Shown: positions 1 to 12,206 of the stretch, piece by piece
How the letters are laid out: every line of letters starts with the position of its first letter
Numbering within the stretch: the stretch's first letter is position 1
NCBI GenBank assembly: GCA_028532985.1
Contig: JANCIK010000001.1
Location: 3,534,001-3,598,000, forward strand
Length of the DNA: 64,000 bases
DNA from: Stropharia rugosoannulata
Lineage: Eukaryota > Basidiomycota > Agaricomycetes > Agaricales > Strophariaceae
Reading direction: 5' to 3'
The notes under the pieces: generated by a model
The model's input: the letters and a program-made list of their open reading frames with translations, nothing else
Database searches by the model: none
Told to the model about the DNA's origin: nothing
Made by a program: the position numbers and the translations under genes

Positions 1-1087
1 TTCACATTTTTGGTTCTGTCGAAGCTGGGTGACTGATCTTTCTGCGACTTGGCAATAGCTACGCAGATTTCATAGAAGTAATAAACTGTACAGTTTATAC
101 CTTCTACATTGACAGCCGGGGGGAGGCCATTGAGGATCTCTAGACGTGGGTGATAGAACTATTTGGGGTTTGTTTGCAGCCAATAGCAAGCCATATAAAT
201 ACCTACTGAAAAAGATATAAACATGAATTTTGTCCTCTCCTGCTAAGAGTTATAATACAGAAAGAGGATTCGGGACAAGTTGCACATATATAATGTACCC
301 TACAAGTTTTCATGACCGGTCTATAAACTCAAATCGCATGCAGCGGTATATATCTGACCGGGGATATAAATAGCATGCGCTACCATCCAATCAGATTTAA
401 CATAAATGTATGCTGAAACAAGCGTCAAAAACATGTATTTTCTATAAACCATGCTTTAAGCAGTAAATTCAGACAATGTAGTATGTAGAATGATCAAAAA
501 GTAAATACTCTACCAGAATCTGAAGTTGTTTCAAGGTATACTTGACATAATGAGCTGGAATATCAATTGTACCGAAGATGTGCACTGTTTGCATCGACCT
601 TGAACGCAATTCCTTAGCATACATTACATACAGTTCAGTAAATCCGAGCTTTTGTGAACTCTCGAGTCATTATCTTTGTATTTAAAAAACGGTCACTACG
701 TAGCTCTTATATCAGAGAGTCTATGGCTGTAACAATTCATGCAGTTACATCGCATTTATAAGTTGAAATTTATATGTTTTACAAGTATTCCATTCGCCTT
801 AGGGACGTCTATTTTTAGTACACAAATGGTCGCGTCGAGCAGCATTTCAATGAAGTCTTGACGAGGTGATGAACTCATAGCATAACCTTATGTTAAACAG
901 ACAGTAGGGATTTTATTCAGTCTTATTTGGCCAGATGGAGAAGCAACAGGTTATATCATTCAGAACTAGATACCCAACATTCACTACATCGACTACCAAG
1001 GTCAGATATCTAATTTTACTTTACATGTCAAACAGATCAGGAATTCGCAAGCAAGTCACGGAGATAGGTAAACATTGAGGCACCAAG
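1..1087. other. AT-rich intergenic sequence, no gene seen
   Basis: I see no coding frame, RNA gene or repeat array that I can support here. The stretch is AT-rich and probably holds the 3' flank of the minus-strand gene ending at 1088. Confidence 0.5.
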
Positions 1088-2157
1088 TCAAGCACTGGCA
1101 GAAACTGCACCTGCGGCACCCGCGCCTCCAGAAGGGCCGTTATTGCCATCATCGCCACCATTTCCGGGGAAGATGGTGGCAGTCGGGTAGAACGCGGCAG
1201 GAGGCGTGACGACGCGGACTGCTCCACGGGCAATGGCGTCAATGAAGGCCCTGCGGGCCTCGAGGCGGGTCCTGAAACGAACATAGCAAGCACCGCTGAC
1301 TCCAACAACCAATGGGGCTACAGTGGGCCTGGAAAATGACTAAGATAAAGGTGAAAGAAAAATAAAATTAGGCGAAACTTACCAGTGCGCAAACACCCCG
1401 ATATTGAGACCAACTGTAACTGCATACCAGCGAAGGTCAGGGTCATCCTCTTCAGGGTTCACGTTGGCATCCTGGCCATTGAATGCCTCTATGGCAGCCG
1501 TAGTGATGCTGTTGTAACTGTGTGCATTATCGCCTGCCAAGCGGCGAGAGCAAGTCGCCCCGTCTTCGACAGCGGCCGCGTTACTGAGCGAGGAGTTATC
1601 GATTGTGGTAAGCACATTTGACATGTGCGACCAGTCGGAAAGGGCCTCATCCGGAGTAGCTGATGCTGCACCAAGGGTTGAGGTGTCCATGGGGCTTGGG
1701 ACAGAGCTATTTGGGACGGTGTCAGGGAGTGACTCGTCATCTGTGGTCCTTCCGAATCCGACAATGTTCAGCTGGTCAACTGAAACACGAAGAGGCCACT
1801 GGGCATGAGCAGCTATAATGTTTTTATAAGAATACTATTGCACAACAAGCACAGAGAACTTACCGGACTCCGCGACCTCGCGGGTAGTGTCATCCAAGCG
1901 CAACAAAGGCGTGAGAAGATGACTCAAGTAGCCAGCGCTCTCAGTTGTGAGCGCCGGAATGGGGAAGGCTAAATGGGTAACAATAACATAAACATATATA
2001 TCATCAAAAGGGGGTGATTGAGCTTACTGCTTCCAGTGCGGGCCATCAGTGCCGAAACCGCATGGAACAAATCTCCAACCGTGATTACCGCCGGGAGGGC
2101 ACCTCCTGATCTGGGAGGAACCCTCTCGGCGTTGGACTGGGTTGATTTGTGGACCAT
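1088..2157 (-). CDS. RNase H1 N-terminal (viroplasmin-like) domain protein without catalytic domain
   Basis: A four-exon model (2157-2028, 1968-1864, 1812-1383, 1328-1088) keeps phase throughout and gives about 301 residues. The C-terminal part, roughly residues 206-256 and split by the last intron, reads WYAVTVGLNIGVFAHW, then PLVVGVSGACYVRF and a TRLEARRAF helix. This is the pattern of the small RNase H1 N-terminal domain, which binds RNA:DNA hybrid or dsRNA in RNase H1 and caulimovirus viroplasmin. No RNase H catalytic domain follows; the protein ends in a Gly/Asn/Ala-rich tail. The N-terminal 200 residues are unrecognised. Such orphan-domain proteins are expanded in Agaricomycetes and their role is unknown. 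The ATG at 2157 lies just after an apparent 5'-UTR intron. It is divergent from the gene starting at 2514. Confidence 0.6.
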
Positions 2158-2513
2158 GTTTGCTAAGAATGCGTATGTGCAGATGTGAGTAGATACAACG
2201 ATGTTAGAGAGGGGCAAGAAAAGAAAAACACCCACCTTATAAGGTCCGCATTAGAGTTTGAACTGGGATTCTCAAAGATTCGCAAAGCTATACAGCTTTC
2301 TACGCAACAATGCGAAATTAAACCTTAATTGCTCCCCAGGCGTCAAGGGAGTCATGCCAAAGTCATGCATGAGCTTGGGTGTATTCGCTCTTACTGCTTA
2401 AATTTTCTGAATTTTATTCGCTCTTACAAGCACCCATACTTTTATTACCGGTGAGTGATGGATCATTCATGTTTATTCATATTACCGGTCTCTTAAAAGT
2501 CTGTTATTTTTAG

Positions 2514-5500
2514 ATGCCAACGCCTTGGACAACGGATGACCAAGCGGCGTTCCTTGAAGCTCGGCTCGAGGAGTACAAAGAAATCAATGAAGATAATCGG
2601 GAGTATGGTCCTTTTTGGACAAAAGTTATGCACGATTGGTTCGAGCTCTGGCCTGTGTTAGAGAGCTTGTATCCAAATCGACTCAAAGAAGACCTCTCCG
2701 AAGAAGAGACTAAATGCATGAAGACTGCATTGAAAACGCGTATGAATGTGCATATATCTTCCGTGTATAAACCTAAATATATATATACTAACTAGTCCAT
2801 ATTGTGCTTTTAGCAAATCAAAACCTGGTTCCGCTGGCGTGTGAGCCCGGCAGCCAAAACGAGTTCTGGCCGCGGCAAAACGCTCGGGAAGTTGCTTCAG
2901 AATGTGGCTAAGCGAGGCTGTCGTAATGCAAAGCCTCGAGAAGTTTACCAGCGACTTGTGTACCAGACCAAAATACGACCGCTTGTGCTCGAGGCTTTGC
3001 AAACCGGAGAATATAAGAGTCCTGGTGATCGTCTTAAGCTTATTAATAAAATGTCACAAGAGTTTTACGATGCTGAGGATGAGGAAATTAGAGAACTTGT
3101 TCTCAATCAAATTGCAGAAAAACAGGAAGACGAGGATGATGGACAAGATTACTGTCCTTCTCCCGAGAGTTATGCTCAGTACGTTCATTTTGATCCTATG
3201 GTGGAATTATCAACTAATTATTATTACATTATTGCTTTTAGGGCTATTGATGATCTGCCAAATACCGTTTCGGAGGTATTAAAAGCTCTATCAAAAGTAA
3301 CGGGATGGTCATTCTCCGTCTTAATGGGCGGCCCGCACCCGAAGTCTGACGGGAAAGTAGAGATTGCTAGGTATGTCATCTGTATTCATTTGAGAGCACT
3401 CTATCTAATCATCTATCAGTGTCCATTACAACAATATGAATATGGACAGGAATTTTGGGAACACATTTCGGTCATTCAACGACACAGTTATAGGCCCCTT
3501 CACATCTTTTCTTGAGAGAGAATATGGTTAGTGTATTGGTCGAATCATATTCCTCCTATAATAATTCTCATGATCTCTATTAATAGATGAGCGGACTTGT
3601 AAATCTCGCAGCCTGGGACACGTCTCACAGCCGTCTTTCGATATCAACCCCACTGCGCCGACCCCTGTTGCACAGCTCTCTGATAAGGCAGAGCCCATTC
3701 AAGAGCCTGCGGACAATACGAAGAGGGGCCAATATCGCAGAAAGGCAGAGAAATCTACTCCCACGGCGCGAAATGCTGTTAAGAACACACCGGCCAACTC
3801 AGAGGCTAGCTCTGCCGGCACGCGGACCGGCTCTGCGACAACAGCAGCCAGGTCTATGACTTTGGCCAGCTCTGCGACTCCAACCACTGACTCTGCGGCA
3901 CCGATCAACCCCGCGACTACGATCAACGCTGCGATTACGACTAAACCTGCGACGCCGACCAAACCCGCGACGCCGATCAACCCCGCGACGCAGACCAGCT
4001 CTGCGACACCAACCGACTCTCCGACGCCAGCTAGTTCTCCGACGCCGACCGGTTCTGGGACAACACCAACTAACTCTACGACCGCGCTGACCAGCCCTGC
4101 AAGAACAGAGCAGACTGCAAGGGGTAATGTTAGTGGATTTACACCTACACGTAAGTTATGCATTATTTTTGCAGTACTTCAACTCGTACTGAGACGTTTG
4201 AACTTGCAACTAGCCCTGCCCACCGCAAGTGAAAGTACAGAGACTACGAATGCGGCGCGGGCTTCAAACGTGACTACAGGTGAGTACATTACAGCCGTTG
4301 CATCACTCTTGCATGACCAGCGGAATTGATCTGCAATTTTGGATGGCTACTTAGACTATGTAGGCGAAGGAAACGTTGGAAATGAAGGAGAAAATAAGAC
4401 CCGTAAGGACAGCGCTCCAGGCCCAGAGGCGGGGAACGCGACTACAGGTGAGTTATGCTTACATGTCATGCATTACTTTGACCCATCTTCGAGCATCTGG
4501 TAGATCTGCAGGCGCCAGGAAATGATGGTATGTAGTCATGCATAACTCCACGATGAGTTACCTGACTGTGGTTTTAATGTGCAGTTTTCTGCGACACCTA
4601 TCAACCGGCTCCGCTCAATGAGAATGTTCAGAAAGGTAAGTCATGCATGACGGGTAATCAGGTGTCGATAATTGAGTTGTATTGCTGGTTTACCTAGGCA
4701 TTGTAACTTATCAGACGAACGTAAATACCTTCATAGGCGGTAAGTGATATACATCAATCAAGTACAAGCCCATATTAATAAAGTGCAGAAGGTTTCGGGT
4801 TGAACTCCAATAGCGACCAGGCTGTATATCCGCTATCAGGTTCTCCAGATAACAGTGAGTGCGAGTTCAATCCATTCACGCTGCCGCCACTAACTCATCT
4901 GTCTAGATACCATGACCCATTTGTTCCTCAGTTCAACATCAAATGACTTCACTTATGATCCCAGTACACCGACCTGGAGCTGGGATCACATGTATGACGT
5001 GCCTTCTGGCTGCGGCTTTACCCCCACGACTCGACGTGAGTAGAATCTCCATTCGTTGTTATGATTGAGGTTTAACATTATGCATAACTAGCCGGCACTC
5101 TCTTTGATTTCGGCTTTTCTTCCAGACACAGAGCTGAGGTTGAGATGATCACTGCCTGCCAAAGTGAACAAAATTTGGTCACGGACGCCCACAATCGCGA
5201 GTCGATGCTAGACTTATTGCAATCTGATAATGTCCCAGGCATCAATGAGTCACAGGCACCCCATACGTCTCACGAGTTCGGGCAAGTATATAACTTTGAC
5301 TTCTCTTACCTTGACAGTGGCTGTAAGTCTATTCAGCTTATCTTGCTATTGCCCGCTCTGACGAGTCATCCATAACTGATAGCACAAAGCGGTGCACTAC
5401 GCAATGATGCTAACGACATGCTACTGCTCAACCCGCTTCTTCCGAACGCCAGTCTAGACCCTCACTATCCTGCCGACCCCTTCATACTCTGTGGTACCGG

Positions 5501-6682
5501 AACTTCTGGCTCATTGGGCAGTCTTCCGATGGGTAAGGCGACGGAATCGAGTCCGGCAACCATGTCAACTGCTCATCTTCCTACTACCCCGACGCCTACA
5601 GTTGCAGCTGCCACTACCGCGACTGCTTCTCTGGCAGAAAATGTCGCTATATCACAATCTCTACCCGGTGTCGAACCACTCCAATCTACTGGAATGGTTA
5701 CCGGGCTAGCCGAAGCCCTTCCCAGTGCCGCTCCTGCCATTGGCACCTCAACCTTGGCCCTGCCGCCACCCCAGCAGCTCGCAGAACAGCGTACAGAACC
5801 CCTTTTATCTCTTAATTTAACAAATACATCAAATCCCGCTCCACCTACGGCCGGATGTGTTGAAGAGCGCCGCTCTGGATCAGGTCGCGCAATCAAACCT
5901 TCCAAACGCGGCGAGATTATGAATGGCATTGGGGGAAGCACACCAAAGGTATCGTCGTCCAATAAAGAAAATATACCGCCCGATTCGCCACCTGAATGGG
6001 CTATCCGTGCGAAGGAGAACCTCCTTATTCGTGACTTGGGACCCGACTGGGCAGAGTGTGTTGACCTCTGGATGGAGATTGAAGGGAAATTGGGCTACGG
6101 GACACAAGCAGGGACGAAGGTGCGTTATACTCTCTTCGCTTTTAATATAAACTAACGAAGAGTCAGAATGCACTCCCTTGTACCGAGCTAAGGCCTTCGG
6201 AATGGCAAAAGTTCATATCAGGCCCCCGCAGCCGAAATTACAGCGCGCAGCCCATGATCCCTGATTCTGCGGAGTTCGGCATCGCCCTGGTGAAGTGGTG
6301 GCATGCAATCCAGCCGAATGATAGGCATTCGACAGGATCAATGCCGGCTCCCAAATATCATAACGTTTCCGAGGGGTCTTGGGATCCCCTCATGAAGGCC
6401 GGTCCCAACGGCCTGATCTCGTTGATGACTCTTTCTGCTTGGTGGGGCCGGGCACTCCTAGAACGCACGAGATGGCAGGACGATTGTAGTGATATGTGGT
6501 CCGCCTACAAACTCGATGTCAAGTTGGCGTTTCAGTCCATTATTGCGGCCATTCCGGGGTCACACAAAAAGCGCAAGAGTTCGGTAAATGCTGCCTCTGG
6601 TCGCTCCAAAAAACGGTGCGTCATTAAGTATGATCTTGTCACCTTGATCGATCTCACTGCTCAGATCAGGGTATGCCTGTAA
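2514..6682 (+). CDS. Lineage-specific multi-exon protein with DNA-binding-like N-terminus and conserved W-rich C-terminus
   Basis: Fifteen exons can be joined in phase (2514-2747, 2814-3178, 3242-3370, 3420-3526, 3587-4150, 4214-4279, 4355-4447, 4504-4527, 4585-4635, 4698-4739, 4789-4854, 4907-5035, 5092-5322, 5383-6119, 6167-6682) to give about 1117 residues. The N-terminus (W-T...FL...FW..V...WFELWP) followed by QIKTWFRWR resembles the helix-turn-helix-like start of a protein family expanded in Agaricomycetes. The C-terminus (W..C..LWM..E..LGY, FGIALVKWWHAIQP, GPNGLISLMTLSAWW) matches the conserved end of the same family. Between them lie a long Thr/Ala/Pro tract of repeated xATPT units (about 3850-4110) and a string of tiny exons. 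A basic KKRKSS and KKR near the end could be a nuclear signal. The function is unknown; a chromatin or transcription role is inference. The 3' end could instead be spliced at 6616-6661. Confidence 0.6.
3850..4115 (+). repeat. Degenerate Thr/Ala/Pro-coding tandem repeat
   Basis: Within the large exon of the preceding gene, a unit resembling gcgacgccgaccaaaccc recurs with variation, encoding xATPT and xSPTP units. It looks like an expanded low-complexity linker. Confidence 0.6.
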
Positions 6683-9600
6683 GTTTGGCGGTTGGTTTGA
6701 TATTTTGGACATATGTATTCACTGCAAGCTGAAGTACTTAACCATGTATTGTCACACGAATTGAAATGTAACTTGTTTTCTTGGTTAAACTGTGCTCAGT
6801 GCTGCGCACTTCCATAGTATTATGCTCAACGACAAACAAGCGTTGGCACTAGGTAGCGAGCCCCATAAATTGACGCGATGTAAGACAGACGTCCTGCCAG
6901 GGAAAGCCGGTGGGACAAAGGCAAAAAGTAATGCATAATATGCACCTATTATCCTGAGGTTAGTTACAGGTACGCATAAGTGATTGTTTTGCACAACAAG
7001 TCGTTCAGGGTCATGCACAACTTGTACCCTGTGTATATTGCTTGCACGACGGTCTACGTCACTGGTCAAATGCTGCGCTTATGCATAACTCTGGTCCATG
7101 AGGCACAATCAAAAACTGTACTGAATTACTTCTCTGTGACAAACTTAGGAGTCCGTAGTCTGAATCAAACTCACAAGCTAATGTTATAAGTCTCGCTCCA
7201 ATCTCACTCCTTAGGCAATAGGCCGCAATACTGAAGCAATGTATTTGTATATGTTATACTAACATAAATGAGTAAAAACAAGGGGAGCGGTAGAGGCACT
7301 GATGGTTGGAGAACATATACTTAAGGTTAACGGAGTCAGGATAATGAAAAAGCGGATAAGGGAGAACGAGGGGTACAGGTACTGGGCCCTGGCAGGTGAG
7401 CGAGGAGGGTGGGGTACCGGCGGGAACAGGTGGTTTGCAAAGAGGGGAATCTAAATATACCTCGGAACTGAATTGGTTCATTTGCGACGCTTTTGGAAGG
7501 GGGCGCGTGGGCCTGCATGGGCGCATCAGTAGGGCGGGAAGGCAACGGGATGCCCGAGACCGAGACGGTGATGGGCATCAGCATGACGGCCGGACAGGGG
7601 GAGCGTGCGAAGGGTGTATTATTGCATGAGGGGCTGTGTGTCATGCATTAGTCTTGCATTAGAATAGCTGAGTATTGCATAAAACTGTAGTAGCCTACCA
7701 TGTCTATAAGTATAGAGGATCATGCATTAGAGACTGTCTACGGTTGTACAGTATTTGTGCATAATACTGGTAGGATGAGGTGGGATAACTACTTACTACC
7801 TTCGTTGGATCAGGCGGACTCGTAATTCTATGCATGGGTATAGCATAAACTACAAAATACATGTTGCGCCGCATTACAGACACTGACTTCAAGGTTGACA
7901 CTAAATTTTGAGGTTCACTCTCGTGTACCTATGTATATCTTCACTTTGTCGCATATTAGGCTCCGTCCATCCACATAAGGACAGATAATCAATAATGAGT
8001 CGATGAATCGAAGCGAACACTGGGGGCAGGTCCTTATTACTCATGATGGGCCACTATAGCGAGGCGTTCAGAAGAGAAGTCCCCCCGAAAAGCTATCATA
8101 TCATTTAGATAGATTAGAATTTGGTGAGTCTGAAAATACAGATTTGCTACATGTTGGAGTTGGCCAAGCCAGCATCGGTGATGGAGCTCATTAATTGGAA
8201 TGGACATTAGTAATTAGATTACTAATCTACCTATGTACAGAATTTTCTAGTAAATACTCCGTAGTGTATTTAAGCGCCCATAGGGCAACCCAATAAACAA
8301 CCTTTTATTCGTCTATCTTTCCAATACTACATACCCTTCTTCAAAGGATTCGTCGTTTGTACTGCCAGGCGATTTTTCATCTTTGGACTTTGGATAATAT
8401 GGCAAGAATATCGACTGTTGATGGACCCGAGGCGCAGAGCTTGGAGCTTGAAGCACCGTCTTGTGTCAACTCTCAGTGGCACCGGGGAGTTTGCCAGACG
8501 GGTTACGTCAACCGACCGATAACGTCACTAGATTTGCACTTAATGTGATCTTGACTCTAGCATTTGCTACAGCTAGTTGAGCCATAGCCGTAGTCTGTAT
8601 CAACCCGCAGCTGGAATAGTGATACACCCTCTCACCAGCGCTCGGTGAGCTAATCGGGCTGCTGCAGAGTGCACCGCACATAGTAGACAAGGCTGTCCTC
8701 ATTGAACTCGTCCTGTACACGGTCTTCGCAGAGCTCGCGGCGATGCGCCTCGTGTTCGCAGCAGATTTCTGGTGCCCTTGTTGAGCCCGCCGTTGTGCTC
8801 GCAGTACTACTCTAGCAACTGTAACACTATTGATACTGCGATTGTTATTTCTGTGTGGGGAAGATGGAACAATTGAACCGCACGGTTGGATTGATGCCGA
8901 AGGTGGGCGCGGTGAGGATGGTCGCAGCGGGCGTCGAGCTGTATGGATTCCTGTGGCTCTCCTGTCTGCAAACGTATTTCTGCTGTGATATTCAATAGTA
9001 CGTCATAACAATAATTACCGCTTGGGGCGCTTGCTGATGCATAAATTGCAGGCCTCGCTGATGAACCAAGAGGAATACCTACTCAGGGAAGACCACGGAG
9101 CCCGTAATAGCAAGCATAGCCATGAACATCAAGATGACGGACACCAAGTCCAATGTGAACATCAATGACCACACGCAGGGCAAATCCATCAGCGACAAAC
9201 AACGCACCGACTATTGAAGACGCCACGGGAGAAATTTGGACGGTTGGCGGATGTGGACGTGTTTTGGAACCGACACTTGCGCCATTAGTACTGCCTGTAC
9301 CTACTGCCTGCCGTCTTCATGGCTGTTGGAATGAAGATTTCTCCATATTTCACGAGCCAGAGGAAGAAATTGCTATTCATAACAACTATATATTACATTT
9401 AGCTTCTTGATAAAGTCCCGCCTGGGAGAGACAGCACCGGGGTCAACAGTCCACAGACCCACTAGTACATCTCGAGACTCATCCCGTCATGGATCTCGTA
9501 GTCTTCCAGTGTTATATGATCCTTGTAGATGTTATACCTGAAGGGGAGAATTGTGGATGATTAATGCATGTCACAGAGCAAGTGGACATGAAAGGTTCAG

Positions 9601-10817
9601 AGCCGAGGTAGGGGATGGAGGGACTCACCATTTCTTCAATTGAATCTTTGATGCATCGGTTCCGGTTTGTGCAGCAATCAGTTTTTTTAAGTCCCCTACA
9701 GTGTCCTGAGGACTGCACTTGACGCGAACTAGGTACGATGAGCATGACAGGTGGATACAGATTATTATTTGAGCGCTTAATTGATTTCATACTAGCTGAT
9801 AAATTACTGCACCTTTGCGTCCTAGACGATCGTTAGCGATAACCTAGCCACAGCAAAGTTCCGTCAAGATACGTTTAGATAAATATTTGGAGAGTAGCCC
9901 ACCTCAATCAGAGCCATTATACAATCTGCAGCGGAAGACGAATAGAAGATGGACGGAGAGCCAAGTTAAGACGACACGCCCGCGATGACTAGATAGCCGT
10001 TGCTTGTATTTGTTTGGCAAGCCTATTTAATGTCGCGGAGCCGAAGTTAGCCGAGCGCCCTTTCTTTAATACAACCGTCATGCTGATTCCGACTCTCCCA
10101 ACATATGCATGTCATATTTATTGCCGGGACTCTGCGTCGTGCCCGCCGCTAAGCATCCATGCGAACTTGTTTCCTCCTCTGGGCCCCTTCTCCCGATTGA
10201 GGAACGCATAGCACAGCCTCCTGAACAAACATACCGAAAACGACAAAGTCTCTTTTTGCCATCAGCGTCCTATTCGTTTCGGCCATCTTCCATTCCCACT
10301 CCGTCGTTTGCAGCGCACGCCGGCCGGCGATATGTCTGGCTGTTCCTCAATTCACTGAATTGATAAAAACCAATATTGCCACCCGGTGACAGCTAGGTCA
10401 AGTCGACTCTCGAGCCCATGCAGCGTTACTTTACTCTTCTTGCTCGCAGAGTTATACATAATGTTGAAAATAGTCCACCCAAGTTCTAGCAAAATGTACT
10501 CCTCCAAGTTACTTCTCGAAGCTCTGGCAGCATTCAGATCTATCAAACGCTTTTCAAATAACTTGTGCATATTGTGATTTAACACTTGGCAACCGTATAC
10601 GGTTGCCCCCACGCCACATCGTGCGGCCCTTTCCTTCTGGGTGAGCATGGATAGGTTATTTGAGATTTGTGTGAAATGTCAGGAGAAATCAAGTCTTCTA
10701 GCGCCTTCGCTTGAGGGAACCAATGATAACATCTTAATAGATGCGAATGGCTTTACACTCGCAACTTATATAGATCCCACTGCGCAACTATGATGCTCCA
10801 CCACCATCTACCGTCAA
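6683..10817. other. 4-kb accessory region without a supportable gene
   Basis: No convincing gene. From 6920 to 7860 the motifs atgcat, gcataa and catgca recur often. Around 7390-7640 there is GC-rich, Pro/Arg-coding sequence open in several frames. From 8270 (TATA-like tatttaag) to about 9410 short coding-like pieces with hydrophobic stretches appear (for example 8650-8785 and 8840-8985, plus), but each is closed by stops and I could not splice them together, so a decayed membrane-protein gene is possible. From 9420 to 10817 I see nothing further apart from ordinary promoter-type sequence before the kinase-like gene. Confidence 0.35.
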
Positions 10818-12206
10818 ATGTCCTCCCTGAATCCTCAGCAGGTTGCACTGGTCGCTCCTCAAGTAGGGCAAGAATGTCAAGTCATTGGTTCTAGAATCTC
10901 AGCACAAGAAAAAGCTGACCGCTCAATGCCTCGTACGTCTGCCATTCACGTTTTATTAATCAAGCTCCCAACCTTTTGATTGTAGTAATCATGCAGCGCA
11001 AGTATACAGTTCTTAAGGTTCTGAGCTCCTCTCGTGGAGAAGGCTTCGCAAATACGGCGTGTCTATGTGCATGGCACACACCGTCGTCGTTAAATGCCAG
11101 CCTTCCGCCTCTCTTCAAACGCTCACGCTATGGCGACGAGAATCACGTAGTCGTTGTTAAGAGCCGCCTTTTCGGAGGCATGCAACGCGACGAGAAGAAA
11201 CTGGTCGAGCTACAGGTAAGTATCGGACGGTTAATAAGCACAGTTTTCATCATTGACCGACAATTGGCATATCTCCGTCTCCGAAAGACGCTTCGCGCCT
11301 TACCTCCGCACGAAAACGTTATCGCCTTGTATGACTACTTTTTCACATTTGGGGAATGCCCGCAGGTCCATCTCGTGCTAGGCAATATGGAAGGAAACCT
11401 GTATCAACTAACTCGGACGCGCCGTGGCCGCGCGCTAGCGGGGGGCTTGGTGTCTTCTATCCTTCACCAAATTGCCCTAGGCTTGGATCATATCCACAGC
11501 CACGACTATTTTCACTTCAACCTATGTCCAGAAAATATATTGGTGACTTCCCTAGGGCTGTACGAGTACAGCGTTGTCCCGACGTCGCCGAAATCAAGGC
11601 CTTCGCCAACTTCTAGCAAGCAGCGAGACGTCATTGTAACCATCAAGATTTCTGGCTTTAACCTTGCCTGCCGCCAAGGCGGTAGGGTGGCCGATGTGAA
11701 CGGTGGATTTTGCTGGTACCGTGCACCGGAGGTGGCGCTGAACGATACGGACTACTCCACGCCAGTTGATATGTGGGCATATGGCGCCGTTATTGGCGAA
11801 ATTCTACGACTGCAGCCCATGTTCGCGGGACACGACGGTCCGATGCTCATGGTCCGCATCGTCGAGATGCTGGGTGCCCCATCTGAATATACCCGCGTCG
11901 ATATGAACGCACAGCCGGTAGATGCTGGCCAGTGGCCAGTGGGAAAGATTCTCGCAGCGAAGGCTGGGATCACTCTACCAAAGGTAATCGGTACCCTCTT
12001 CGGCAGTGCATAAATTATTAACGATCTTTACTTAGATTCCTGCTCGACCCCTATCCTCCCTGTTTGCCCCAACGACGCCTGACTCTCTCCTCTCTATGCT
12101 TCGACGATTGCTGATGTACGACCCCAAGAGCCGCCTTACCAGCAAGCAATGCCTTGACCACCCATACTTCCGAGAAACCGAGCCATATCGCACTGTTACG
12201 CCCTGA
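10818..12206 (+). CDS. Ime2/MAK (RCK)-family pseudokinase
   Basis: Four exons (10818-10932, 10986-11215, 11288-11983, 12036-12206) give about 403 residues in continuous phase. The fold markers of a CMGC/RCK kinase are present: YTVLKVL, a VVVVK lysine, the KKLVELQTLRAL helix, NMEGNLYQL, GLVSSIL, PENILV, WYRAPEV, PVDMWAYGAV and the C-lobe LTSKQCLDHPYF. The insert before the activation segment (TSLGLYEY...QRDVIVTIK) is typical of Agaricomycete Ime2/MAK-like kinases. The catalytic HRD triplet is HFN (residues 191-193, nt 11513-11521), the DFG triplet is GFN (about residues 238-240), and the glycine loop is degraded (SSSRGEGF). The gene is otherwise intact, so it appears to encode a catalytically dead paralogue, perhaps a scaffold or decoy. 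Start chosen at the first ATG that reads into the kinase fold across the first intron. Confidence 0.8.

Noticed and set aside
4175..4213. Early acceptor giving a 24-nt intron at 4151-4174
   Set aside because: Too short. The acceptor at 4213 gives a 63-nt intron and an in-phase junction.
8357..9410. A gene with a TATA-like box at about 8270 and short coding pieces
   Set aside because: The pieces have stops between them and I could not find a splice plan that joins them. It is recorded only as possible decay.
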